Of a stretch of DNA of 52,487 nt, positions 33,850 through 41,194 are shown in pieces. The stretch lies in the NCBI GenBank assembly GCA_028284955.1, contig JANQQS010000004.1, positions 1-52,487 of the forward strand, in the 5' to 3' direction. The position numbers and the translations under genes are program-made. Source of the DNA: Myxococcota bacterium. GTDB taxonomy: Bacteria > Myxococcota_A > Polyangia > Polyangiales > Houyiibacteriaceae. The notes under the pieces are model-generated. The model worked only from the letters and a program-made list of their open reading frames with translations, did not search any database and was not told the origin of the DNA. The stretch's first letter is position 1; each line of letters starts with the position of its first letter.

Positions 33850-34033
33850 GGCCCGCAGAAGGCCTTGGGGTCTGTGGGGCGTCGCCCGTGCCAACCGGCC
33901 ATCAGGCCGAGACCCCGGTTGGCGCGGGCGCCGAGGGGGGCTTGCGCGGCGCAAGGAAGCCGTGGCCAGTCTTGAGACGGCGCCGCATCTGCAAGCCCCC
34001 CGTCCCCACAGGCCCCAAGGCCTTCTGCGGGCC
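33850..34033 (+). ncRNA. Candidate structured RNA or mobile hairpin element (three-way junction)
   Basis: A 30-bp outer stem (33850-33879 with 34004-34033) encloses hairpin 1 (16 bp, 33883-33898 with 33915-33930, 16-nt loop) and hairpin 2 (11 bp, 33935-33945 with 33991-34001, continued by 7 bp, 33946-33952 with 33980-33986, after a 4-nt bulge). Unpaired junction segments are 2-4 nt. Of 64 pairs only two are not Watson-Crick, and both are U-G wobbles when read from the plus strand. No family is recognised; transcription is not shown. It could also be a transposon-derived inverted repeat. Confidence 0.45.
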
Positions 34034-34047
34034 GGACTCAAACATCA

Positions 34048-35514
34048 TCACGCAGCGAGTTTGACGTTGTTGCGGCCGGCTCGCTTGGCTTCGTAGAGCG
34101 CGGCGTCGGCGCGCTCGAAGAGTTCTTGTTGCTTTTTTCCGCAGCCTGGGCCTTGGACGCTCGCTACGCCGAAGCTTGCGGTGACGCGAAGTGCGCCGCT
34201 CGGGCCGGGCACTTCGAGCTGCTCGAGGCGCGTTCGCATGCGTTCGGCGACTATTTTCGCGCCTGCCGGGTCGGTGTTGGGCAATACCACGACGAATTCT
34301 TCGCCGCCGAAGCGCGCCGGAACATCACCCGCGCGCACGCAGTCTCTGAGCATTTTGCCGACGCTCTCAAGCACGACATCGCCGGTCGCGTGGCCGTAGG
34401 TGTCGTTGAATTTCTTGAAGTGGTCGACGTCGACGACCACTAGGCTCAAGTGTTGGCTCTCGCGATCCGCCCGCGAGAGATCGCGGGTTAGCGCCTCGCC
34501 GAGCGCTCGCTTGTTGGGCAAGCCGGTGAGCGAGTCGGTGAGCGAATCGGCTTCGAGTTGCGCGTTTGCTTGGCGGAGCTGTTGTTCGAGCTGCTCCTTT
34601 TCGGCAATCACTGTTTCGAGCTTGCGGATCAACGCTTCGTATTGGCCATTGAGATCCACGAGCGTTCGATTGGCGTCCAGGATCAATGAGTCGAGGTCGG
34701 CTTGCTCGCCGACGTCTCGATCGAACGCTCCCGCCGCATCGGAAACCTCGGCGGGGAGCTCTTTCAGAATTGTCTCGACCTGCGCTTCGGCGACACCAAG
34801 CTGCCCAGCCGCGGATATCGCCGCCTCTTTGGCTGCCGAAGTCGCTCCTCCTTCGAACACAGCGGCCACTCGTTCGGCGACCCAAGCTACTTTAGCCGCC
34901 GGAGCATCGGGCATCTCCGCATCGTGGTGATGTTTGATCGCCTCGATGGTTTCAGGCGGAAGCATGTACTCCTCGGCGAGCTTGGCGCCCGCTACGGGAT
35001 GCGGCACGTGTCCATCGGCGCGCTCTCGAACCACGCGATGGGCAGCGGGGCTCATCGCAACTTCTGCCGCGCCTGCGGCGTCATCCCGCGCGCGAGCGAG
35101 AAGGCCGGATTCGAGAAATAGCCCCGTCGTAAAGTGTCCATCGGCGCGTCGTTCGCCGAGCGCGATTCCCAATGCGCGTGCCGCGAGCGCCCGACGAAGC
35201 GAATTCCCGAGCAGCACCCGACCCGCTTCACCCATCGGCACCATGTCCGAGACCACGAGCGAGAGCGCCAAGTTGCGAAGCCCTCGAACACCGATCAGCG
35301 ACACCGCTTGCCGAACGTCGTCGACCTTACGCGACAACGAGAACGCCGGACTGTTCACCACCGACAATACGCGCAGGGCAAACGCCGGGTCCGATTGCGC
35401 CAGTTCACCAAGCTCCGCGGCAGAGCAATCCGGTCGGACGGCGGCTTGGATGATTTTCGTCGCGGCAGCGGACGCTGGCTGGTCACTCTTCCTCCGCTTT
35501 TGCCCCCTGTTCAC
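34048..35514 (-). CDS. HDOD domain diguanylate cyclase
   Basis: A 488-aa cytoplasmic signalling protein. An HDOD domain occupies about residues 20-215 (ALRVLSVVNSPAFSLSRKV, AVSLIGVRGLRNLAL, KHHHDAE). A coiled coil (about 285-330) leads to a GGDEF domain ending near 488. The active site is GGEEF (403-407), preceded at the right distance by the inhibitory-site motif RAGD, so it should make c-di-GMP and be product-inhibited. GTG 35514 has GGGG 6-9 nt upstream. It follows a second HDOD gene by 62 bp, so both are probably one operon. Input signal unknown. Confidence 0.93.
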   Translation of the reverse strand: MNRGQKRRKSDQPASAAATKIIQAAVRPDCSAAELGELAQSDPAFALRVLSVVNSPAFSLSRKVDDVRQAVSLIGVRGLRNLALSLVVSDMVPMGEAGRVLLGNSLRRALAARALGIALGERRADGHFTTGLFLESGLLARARDDAAGAAEVAMSPAAHRVVRERADGHVPHPVAGAKLAEEYMLPPETIEAIKHHHDAEMPDAPAAKVAWVAERVAAVFEGGATSAAKEAAISAAGQLGVAEAQVETILKELPAEVSDAAGAFDRDVGEQADLDSLILDANRTLVDLNGQYEALIRKLETVIAEKEQLEQQLRQANAQLEADSLTDSLTGLPNKRALGEALTRDLSRADRESQHLSLVVVDVDHFKKFNDTYGHATGDVVLESVGKMLRDCVRAGDVPARFGGEEFVVVLPNTDPAGAKIVAERMRTRLEQLEVPGPSGALRVTASFGVASVQGPGCGKKQQELFERADAALYEAKRAGRNNVKLAA

Positions 35515-35576
35515 GCGTTCCCCTTTTTCGCGCTCCCGCGCGTTCCTTCCCTACACAGACATCGCGTCTGTGAGGC

Positions 35577-36551
35577 CTATCCGCAGAGCGCCTGGATCAC
35601 TTCCTCGTGCGCATTGGTGAGCTTCGGCCACATTGCGGCAAGCACGTCGCGAGACACATCGACGTAAGACCACGCGCTGTCTCGGATAAGGTCCTCGTAG
35701 ACTTCGTCGTCCCATTCGGTCGATTGGCGAATGCGGTATTCGAGACGATCGGCGACGCGGAGCAGCGCGACCAGCGTAGCTACATCGCCGCCTTCATCGT
35801 AGGCGCGTACCGGCTGATGGTGCCATCCCACCACGCGAACAATAAGGTCAGGAAGATTCCATTTGGCGAGCACGTGCGCGCCGAGCACGGCATGGTCGTA
35901 GCCGGTGGCGCTGCGTTCTCTAAGATGGACATCGTCGGGAGTTTCAAGCGCCATCGGATCCATCGTCTCGTAGGAAATCTCGCCCACCTGCAGCGATAGA
36001 AGCTTGCCTACGTCGTGCAGAAGTCCACAAAGGAACAGGTCGCTCGCGACATGGCTTTTGCATTCCACGGCGAGTACGCGGGCGACTGCCGCGACGCCTG
36101 CGCAATGGTCGCGAAACGAAGCGCCGATTCCGCTTATGTCATCGAACATGCCCATCGTAGCGATGCCTGCCACCGCGTCGCGCACGGTATTTTGACCGAG
36201 CCTAAGCACCGCATCGTCGATCGTTCCACAAGGCAAACGCGTCGCGTAGATCGGCGAGTTGGCGAGTCGCAACAGGCGCGCGGCGATGGCGGCGTCTTGT
36301 TCGATGGCTTCGCGGACGCTGCCGATGGTGGAGTTTGGATCGTTCAGCAAATTCATCACCCGCATGGCGACTGCGGGAAACGGCTTGAGCCCCACCGCTT
36401 CACCGACCGCCGCGGCCATCGTCCGAGACGCTTCTTCGCGCGTTCGCTGCGGATCGTCGTCACCGAACCAGAGGTCTTCGAGCACAGATTCAGCGAGAAC
36501 TTCGGAATCTCGATGTCGCGGAAGGGGAGGCGGGGCGTGCACCTGGGTCAT
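35577..36551 (-). CDS. HDOD domain protein
   Basis: A 324-aa HDOD protein. The conserved region runs from about residue 50 (LKPFPAVAMRVMNLLNDPNSTI, given in parts LKPFPAVAMRVMNL and NDPNSTI) through LLRLANSPIYAT and a HD-like CGLLHDVGKLLSL motif to a GWHHQP segment. Unlike many HDOD domains it keeps an HD pair, so residual phosphohydrolase activity cannot be excluded, but HDOD proteins usually act as non-catalytic signalling adaptors. It is upstream of the HDOD-GGDEF gene on the same strand. ATG 36551. Confidence 0.9.
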   Translation of the reverse strand: MTQVHAPPPLPRHRDSEVLAESVLEDLWFGDDDPQRTREEASRTMAAAVGEAVGLKPFPAVAMRVMNLLNDPNSTIGSVREAIEQDAAIAARLLRLANSPIYATRLPCGTIDDAVLRLGQNTVRDAVAGIATMGMFDDISGIGASFRDHCAGVAAVARVLAVECKSHVASDLFLCGLLHDVGKLLSLQVGEISYETMDPMALETPDDVHLRERSATGYDHAVLGAHVLAKWNLPDLIVRVVGWHHQPVRAYDEGGDVATLVALLRVADRLEYRIRQSTEWDDEVYEDLIRDSAWSYVDVSRDVLAAMWPKLTNAHEEVIQALCG

Positions 36552-36654
36552 ACCTCGTGAGAACGGCGGGGGGTCCTTCCCCTGAAGCCCCTCTTTGGCT
36601 CCTGCCGACGGCTCGGTGAAGCCTCACGAATCGGCTAGTGGTTGGGACTGAGCG

Positions 36655-36993
36655 CTAACGAAACCCTCCGAGGCTCATGTACACATACACCACCATGGCG
36701 AGTGCGACGCCCACCGCCATATAGAGAACGCGTCGATTCTTACGGGGTCGGGCAACTGTTTTGGTGACATCGAGCTTGGCCATGGCCACCGCGAGAACGC
36801 TGTCGATTTGTTTCGCCGCCGTCTCGGCCCGCTGGGGATCGTTGTCGCGTACCGACCGATAGCGCGTTCCGGCATCGGCGAGCCGGTCAAGCTCCGCGCA
36901 TAGCCCCAAGAATCGACGATGGGCTTCGGGGCTGTCCCAGTCTTCTTCCACCCGCGACCAGCCGGTGGCTACGGGATCCACCTCGTTCGCCAT
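36655..36993 (-). CDS. Small tail-anchored hypothetical protein
   Basis: A 112-aa protein without a recognised family. ATG 36993 (MANEVDPVATGWSRVEEDW) is preferred to an upstream in-frame codon at 37008. The first 85 residues are charged and helical; a single hydrophobic helix (RVLYMAVGVALAMVVYVYMS) ends the protein, giving a cytoplasmic domain anchored by its C-terminus. It is on the minus strand, 103 bp upstream of the HDOD gene and divergent from the dcw cluster. Confidence 0.68.
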   Translation of the reverse strand: MANEVDPVATGWSRVEEDWDSPEAHRRFLGLCAELDRLADAGTRYRSVRDNDPQRAETAAKQIDSVLAVAMAKLDVTKTVARPRKNRRVLYMAVGVALAMVVYVYMSLGGFR

Positions 36994-37240
36994 TCCGCAC
37001 AATAGCAATTCTCAAGCAACGAAGTCGAATGCCACATGACGGTCACTTTTTTCGTCATATACATGACTATAGTGGCATTAGTTAGATGTTATAAATGACA
37101 CTTATGCGCTAGCGGCTAAGTATGGGGCGGTTACATTTATATCGTCAAAGTACATGTCAGATGCGTGGCGAGAACGAAATCGAGAGCATCTTCGAGCGCC
37201 ATGAAAGCCTTTGGAATCATGGACTTGGCCGCCGATTTCC
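36994..37240. other. AT-rich divergent regulatory region before the dcw cluster
   Basis: About 250 bp without a gene, clearly more AT-rich than its surroundings between about 37010 and 37160. It contains a palindrome GTCAT-ATAC-ATGAC (37054-37067) and repeated ATGAC/GTCA words. It probably holds the promoter of the small tail-anchored gene and may contribute upstream elements to the mraZ promoter. Confidence 0.5.
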
Positions 37241-37270
37241 TTGACACCATCCGTCATTTCACCTTAGCGT
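37241..37270 (+). promoter_or_regulatory. Sigma-70-type promoter of the dcw cluster
   Basis: A perfect -35 TTGACA (37241-37246) is followed after 18 bp by TAGCGT (37265-37270), a moderate -10. The spacing, and the MraZ boxes starting at 37271, support this as the main dcw promoter. Strength of the -10 is uncertain. Confidence 0.5.
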
Positions 37271-37305
37271 TGGGCATCGGTGGTAAGAAGTGGTAAGAAG
37301 TGCTT
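37271..37305 (+). promoter_or_regulatory. MraZ operator: four TGGNN-like boxes at 10-bp spacing
   Basis: TGGGC (37271), TGGTA (37281), TGGTA (37291) and TGCTT (37301) each begin exactly 10 bp apart, the geometry known for MraZ sites (TGGG boxes separated by 5 nt, between the mra promoter and mraZ). They lie directly after the -10 element and 43 bp before the mraZ start, so autoregulation is expected. The third base after TG(G) departs from the E. coli consensus. Confidence 0.6.
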
Positions 37306-37347
37306 CGATCGCGGCGTCGGGGTGATCACCAAGATGGGAAACGCGGG

Positions 37348-37800
37348 GTGTTTCGAGGGCGTTACGAACATGCGATCGATACGAAAGGGCGAACGTCGTT
37401 TCCGGCGCGCTTTCGTGAGGTTCTGAGCGCGCAGGGAGATTCCCGGCTCATCGTCACCACCGGTCTCGAGTCGTGCCTCGTGACCTACCCGATGAGCGAA
37501 TGGCTTGCGTTTGAAGAACGACTCTCGTCGCTGCCGCAGTTCGACCCCACCGTCGCCATGCTGCGACGCATCTACGTTTCGGGCGCCATCGAATGCGAGC
37601 TCGACAAGCTTGGGCGCGTGCTCATCCCGTCTGGTCTGCGCCAACACGCTGGCCTCAAGCGAGATCTTTTGTGGGCCGGAATGGGTCGTCATATCGAGCT
37701 TTGGTCCAAAGATCTATTTGAACAGATGCGTACTGAAGTGCTCGACGACCAAGGCCGGCGGATGGAGATGGCGGAGCGACTTGCGGAGCTCGGCTTATGA
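37348..37800 (+). CDS. mraZ: Transcriptional regulator MraZ
   Basis: A 150-aa MraZ, a ring-forming DNA-binding protein that represses the dcw operon. Two AbrB-like repeats are seen, each with the DxxGR signature: FRGRYEHAIDTKGRTSFPA near the N-terminus and ECELDKLGRVLIPSGLR near residue 85. GTG 37348 is chosen because the family begins MFRGRYEHA; the upstream frame would add 16 unconserved residues and overlap the operator. The stop TGA lies in the first copy of a 17-bp duplication shared with the rsmH start. Confidence 0.95.
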   Translation: MFRGRYEHAIDTKGRTSFPARFREVLSAQGDSRLIVTTGLESCLVTYPMSEWLAFEERLSSLPQFDPTVAMLRRIYVSGAIECELDKLGRVLIPSGLRQHAGLKRDLLWAGMGRHIELWSKDLFEQMRTEVLDDQGRRMEMAERLAELGL

Positions 37801-37821
37801 CAGGGCTCGGCTTATGACAGC
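37788..37821 (+). repeat. 17-bp tandem duplication at the mraZ/rsmH junction
   Basis: GCTCGGCTTATGACAG occurs at 37788-37803 and again at 37805-37820, a period of 17. Each copy contains ATGA; the first supplies the mraZ stop (37798-37800), the second the rsmH start (37814). The first ATG is out of frame with rsmH. Confidence 0.9.
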
Positions 37822-38764
37822 GTCGAACAGCGGAGAGGGCATGTTCCCCGCCCATCAGCCCGTGCTCGTCGAGGAAGCCATGGCGATGCTCAATCCTCGC
37901 GCGGAAGGGTGCTACGCCGACCTCACGCTCGGTCGCGGCGGCCACGCGGAGCAGTTGCTTGCCCAAAGCGCTCCCAGCGGCCGTCTTATCGCATTGGATC
38001 GCGACGCCGAAGCGCTGGATACGTCGCGGGCGCGCCTCGGTCGGTTCGGCGATCGAGCGACCTATGTGCACGCCGATTTTGCGTCCCTGCAGTCTGTTCT
38101 CGAAACGCTCGAGGTGTCAGCGGTCGATGGGTTGATTGCCGATTTGGGCGTCAGCTCGCCGCAGCTGGACCAGCCGGAGCGAGGTTTTTCGTTTCGTCAT
38201 GAAGGGCCTCTCGATATGCGGATGGATCCGTCAAAAGGGGAGACCGCGCTCGAACTGATCGGTCGATTGAGCGAACCACAACTCGCCGATATTCTTTTTT
38301 CGCTTGGCGAAGAGCGTCGATCGCGCCGTATCGCGAAATCGATTCGTCGTGCGTACGATGCGGGCGAGCTGCATACCACGCGCGATCTTCAGCGCGCAGT
38401 GCGGCGCGCGGTGGGTGGCTCCCGCCATCATCGGATCGACCCTTCGACCCGCACGTTTCAAGCGCTTCGCATCGCCGTCAACCAAGAGCTCGAGCAACTC
38501 AGCGCGCTGCTCGACATGCTCGCCGATGTACTCGCGGACGATGGTGTAGCTGCGATCATCTCCTTCCATTCTCTCGAGGACCGATTGGTGAAGCGGTTTT
38601 TCCGAGACAGCGAGCATCTTGTGCCGCTCACCAAGAAACCGATTGTCGCTTCCGAAACCGAGCGCCAACGAAACCCTCGCTCGCGGTCAGCGAAACTTCG
38701 CGCTTCACGCCGTCTTCGCCGCGATCGAGCGACCTCGGACCGAGGAGCGACCCATGAAAGGTAG
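37814..38764 (+). CDS. rsmH: 16S rRNA m4C1402 methyltransferase RsmH
   Basis: A 316-aa S-adenosylmethionine-dependent methyltransferase (RsmH/MraW) that N4-methylates C1402 of 16S rRNA. Motifs: HQPVLVEEAM, YADLTLGRGGHAEQLL (SAM-binding), GLIADLGVSSPQLD, GFSFRHEGPLDMRMD, TFQALRIAVNQEL and SFHSLEDRLVKRFF. ATG 37814 lies in the second copy of the 17-bp duplication and 13 bp after the mraZ stop. Its 3' end overlaps ftsL by 11 bp. Full family length. Confidence 0.96.
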   Translation: MTASNSGEGMFPAHQPVLVEEAMAMLNPRAEGCYADLTLGRGGHAEQLLAQSAPSGRLIALDRDAEALDTSRARLGRFGDRATYVHADFASLQSVLETLEVSAVDGLIADLGVSSPQLDQPERGFSFRHEGPLDMRMDPSKGETALELIGRLSEPQLADILFSLGEERRSRRIAKSIRRAYDAGELHTTRDLQRAVRRAVGGSRHHRIDPSTRTFQALRIAVNQELEQLSALLDMLADVLADDGVAAIISFHSLEDRLVKRFFRDSEHLVPLTKKPIVASETERQRNPRSRSAKLRASRRLRRDRATSDRGATHER

Positions 38765-39062
38765 AATCGTCGCTCTCTGGACGGCCGCGGTCATCGCCGC
38801 GGCAGCGGCGTTTATTGTTCATTTGGCGCTTCGGTTCGAAACCGTGCGGCTCGGCTATGAAGTCAGCGACGCGCGGAAAAAGCAGCGTGCTCTAATCGAG
38901 CAACGCCGCTTGCTTGCGATCGAAGCCGCGACGCTTCGTTTGGCGCCGCGGGTCGAAACGGTCGCGCGTCGGTCGCTGGGCATGGATGCGCCCAAGCCCA
39001 CGCAAGTTGTCCCCATCCGCCGACGTGGTCGCCGGCGGAGAATGGCGGGACGATTTCGATGA
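38754..39062 (+). CDS. ftsL: Cell division protein FtsL
   Basis: A 102-aa bitopic protein in the FtsL position. One transmembrane helix (about residues 6-25, VALWTAAVIAAAAAFIVHLA) is followed by a short coiled coil (SDARKKQRALIEQRRLLAIEAATLRL) described by its span, about 39-64, and the LxxxVExVARxSLGM segment typical of FtsL/DivIC-like proteins. The C-terminus is very Arg-rich. It overlaps rsmH by 11 bp and ftsI by 4 bp. Sequence conservation in FtsL is low, so context carries much weight. Confidence 0.88.
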   Translation: MKGRIVALWTAAVIAAAAAFIVHLALRFETVRLGYEVSDARKKQRALIEQRRLLAIEAATLRLAPRVETVARRSLGMDAPKPTQVVPIRRRGRRRRMAGRFR

Positions 39063-41194
39063 CCGATGACGCAAGTCGCCTTCGGTGGCGTCGCGCGCGC
39101 ATCGTGCTGCTTGGCGCGGTGCTCTTGGCCGGAGCGGCGCTGGTAGGAAAGCGTGCCCACGAGCTGCAGGTCAAAGAAGGGTCCACGCTCAAACAAATGG
39201 CGGAGGCCCAATATCTCCGCAACTTACGTTTGTCCCCCAAGCGAGGCACCATCTACGATCGACACGGCGCCGAGCTCGCCGTCAGCGTGGAGCTCGACAG
39301 CGTCTGGGCAGACCCCTTGGAGTTTCAAAAAGCGGGCATGCCCCCAGCGGCGGCGGCCGCTCAGCTTTCCCGCGTTCTCCGAATCGATGCCCAAAAAATA
39401 GCCCGTCGGCTTGCTTCGAAGCGGCGCTTCGCCTGGATCAAACGCCGGATCACGCCCACCAAAGCGGCCCGCGTGCGCCAACTAAAAGTGCCCGGAATCC
39501 ATATGGAGCGCGAAGCGCGACGATTTTATCCCAATCGCGCGCTGCTCGCCCACGTGCTCGGCTTTTCCGATATCGACGGCAAGGGCATCGAGGGGCTCGA
39601 ACTCGCGCTCGACGAACGCCTCCGAGGTTCTGAGCGCGTGGCGCCTGCCATTCGCGACCGTCGCGGGCAGATTGTGTTCTCTGAGCAACTGCTCGATGAT
39701 CGGTCCCAGCGCGGCGACGATCTGATCCTGACGATCGACAAAACGATTCAACATATCGCCGAACGTGAGCTTCAGCTTGCTGCCAAAACGTTCGAAGCGC
39801 GCGCCGGGCACGTTGTCGTGATGGACCCACGAACCGGGGAGTTGCTCGCGGTTGCGAACTATCCGAGTTACGACCCGAATCGGCCAGGGAAGTTTCCTGC
39901 CTCGCACCGACGCAACCGAGCCGTTACCGATCGTTTCGAGCCTGGCTCGACGGTTAAGCCGTTCACCGTCGCCGCCGCGCTGGGCGCGGGCACGATTCGA
40001 CCCACCCAGGTCATTGACTGCGAAGACGGCGCGCTCGAAGTGGCGGAATATACGATTCACGACTCGAAGCGCTTTGAAACGCTCACCCCGGCTCAAATCC
40101 TCGCATTTTCGAGCAATATCGGCACCGCGAAAATCGGCGCCACGTTGTCGCGCAAGGGTCTGTTTCGGGCATTTCGCCGATTTGGGTTCGGGGTTCCTAC
40201 GGGGCTGCCCGTTCCCGGAGAAACAGGAGGCATTCTTCGTCACTACAAGAAGTGGTACGACATGGATGCAGCCACCATTTCGTTCGGCCAGGGTGTCAGC
40301 GTTACCTCAGTGCAAATGGCGACGGCGATGAGCGTGATCGCCAACCGCGGTCGACTGATGCGCCCGATTCTCGTTCGTCGAGTGCAGCATAGCTCTGGCG
40401 AGATCGCCGACGAAACGTTGCCGCTGGTGCGAAGGCAGGTCGTGCCCGAGCGCACAGCTCGCTTGGTGGCGGACATGCTTACGGCGGTGACGGGGCCCGG
40501 AGGTACCGGGAGCGAGGCGAGCATCCCTGGGTTTTTGGTGGCGGGAAAAACGGGGACCGCGCAGAAAGCCGACTATGTGACCGGCGGATATGCGAGCGAC
40601 CGCTGGCTCGCGTCGTTCGTGGGGTTCGTTCCTGCGCGTTCGCCGCGCGTGGTGATTTCCGTGGTGCTCGACGAGCCTTTGATCGCGCACACCGGAGGCA
40701 CGGTGGCCGCGCCCGTTTTTCGCCGTGTCGGACGGGAGACGCTTCGCCATCTCGGAGTCCCCGGAGAAGATGAATCTGCCGGCACGATGCAGCTCGCGCG
40801 GTCGACCAAGCGCGCTGGTTCGACGGAACGTTCTAAGCGTGCAGGCGTCGTGGGCAAGCGCGTCACGCCGCCCGGTCGGCTCCCAAAGAATGCAGCCAGA
40901 GGAGAGGCCGCCCAGAAAGTGGTCGTTCCTGATTTTGCCGGGGCAAGTGCGCGTGTCGCCATTCATGAGGCGATCGAGCAGGGCCTTTGGCCGCGCCTCG
41001 CGGGTTCGGGCATCGTGGTGAATCAACATCCTGCTCCGGAGGCAGTCGTTCGGCGCGGGACCTCGATTCGGCTTTCGCTATCTCCGCGTCCGCGATCGAA
41101 GCAGGGCGCGCCATCTGCGCCCGTCGAACAACTCGCGCACACCGCAGCACCTTCGCAAACCCAGGGCGCCCGTGGACGCGGAGAGCTGCCATGA
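39059..41194 (+). CDS. ftsI: Division transpeptidase FtsI (PBP3) with C-terminal PASTA domain
   Basis: A 711-aa class B penicillin-binding protein that cross-links septal peptidoglycan. An N-terminal membrane helix (about 12-30) is followed by the dimerisation domain with RGTIYDRHGAELA, and the transpeptidase domain with the SxxK motif S297-K300 (PGSTVKPF), SSN (351-353) and KTGT (497-500). A linker rich in Lys/Arg leads to a PASTA domain (about 620-680, VVVPDFAGASARVAI), which is common in Gram-positive and deltaproteobacterial FtsI but absent from the E. coli protein. The ATG overlaps ftsL (ATGA) and the stop overlaps murE. Confidence 0.96.
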   Translation: MTDDASRLRWRRARIVLLGAVLLAGAALVGKRAHELQVKEGSTLKQMAEAQYLRNLRLSPKRGTIYDRHGAELAVSVELDSVWADPLEFQKAGMPPAAAAAQLSRVLRIDAQKIARRLASKRRFAWIKRRITPTKAARVRQLKVPGIHMEREARRFYPNRALLAHVLGFSDIDGKGIEGLELALDERLRGSERVAPAIRDRRGQIVFSEQLLDDRSQRGDDLILTIDKTIQHIAERELQLAAKTFEARAGHVVVMDPRTGELLAVANYPSYDPNRPGKFPASHRRNRAVTDRFEPGSTVKPFTVAAALGAGTIRPTQVIDCEDGALEVAEYTIHDSKRFETLTPAQILAFSSNIGTAKIGATLSRKGLFRAFRRFGFGVPTGLPVPGETGGILRHYKKWYDMDAATISFGQGVSVTSVQMATAMSVIANRGRLMRPILVRRVQHSSGEIADETLPLVRRQVVPERTARLVADMLTAVTGPGGTGSEASIPGFLVAGKTGTAQKADYVTGGYASDRWLASFVGFVPARSPRVVISVVLDEPLIAHTGGTVAAPVFRRVGRETLRHLGVPGEDESAGTMQLARSTKRAGSTERSKRAGVVGKRVTPPGRLPKNAARGEAAQKVVVPDFAGASARVAIHEAIEQGLWPRLAGSGIVVNQHPAPEAVVRRGTSIRLSLSPRPRSKQGAPSAPVEQLAHTAAPSQTQGARGRGELP

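Larger units (their letters stand above)
33332..34047. other. Gene-free palindrome island
   Basis: 716 bp without a credible gene between two minus-strand genes. It contains a hairpin TCGCCGGC/GCCGGCGA (33513-33536), two near-identical palindromes (33554-33595, 33752-33793), an imperfect direct repeat (21 of 25 positions) flanking the second palindrome (starts 33717 and 33796 region), and a 184-bp branched structure (33850-34033). Confidence 0.8.

Noticed and set aside
35554-35572. Hairpin CACAGAC/GTCTGTG between the two HDOD genes as a terminator
   Set aside because: Perfect 7-bp stem but no T-run on the minus strand; the 62-bp spacing fits an operon as well.
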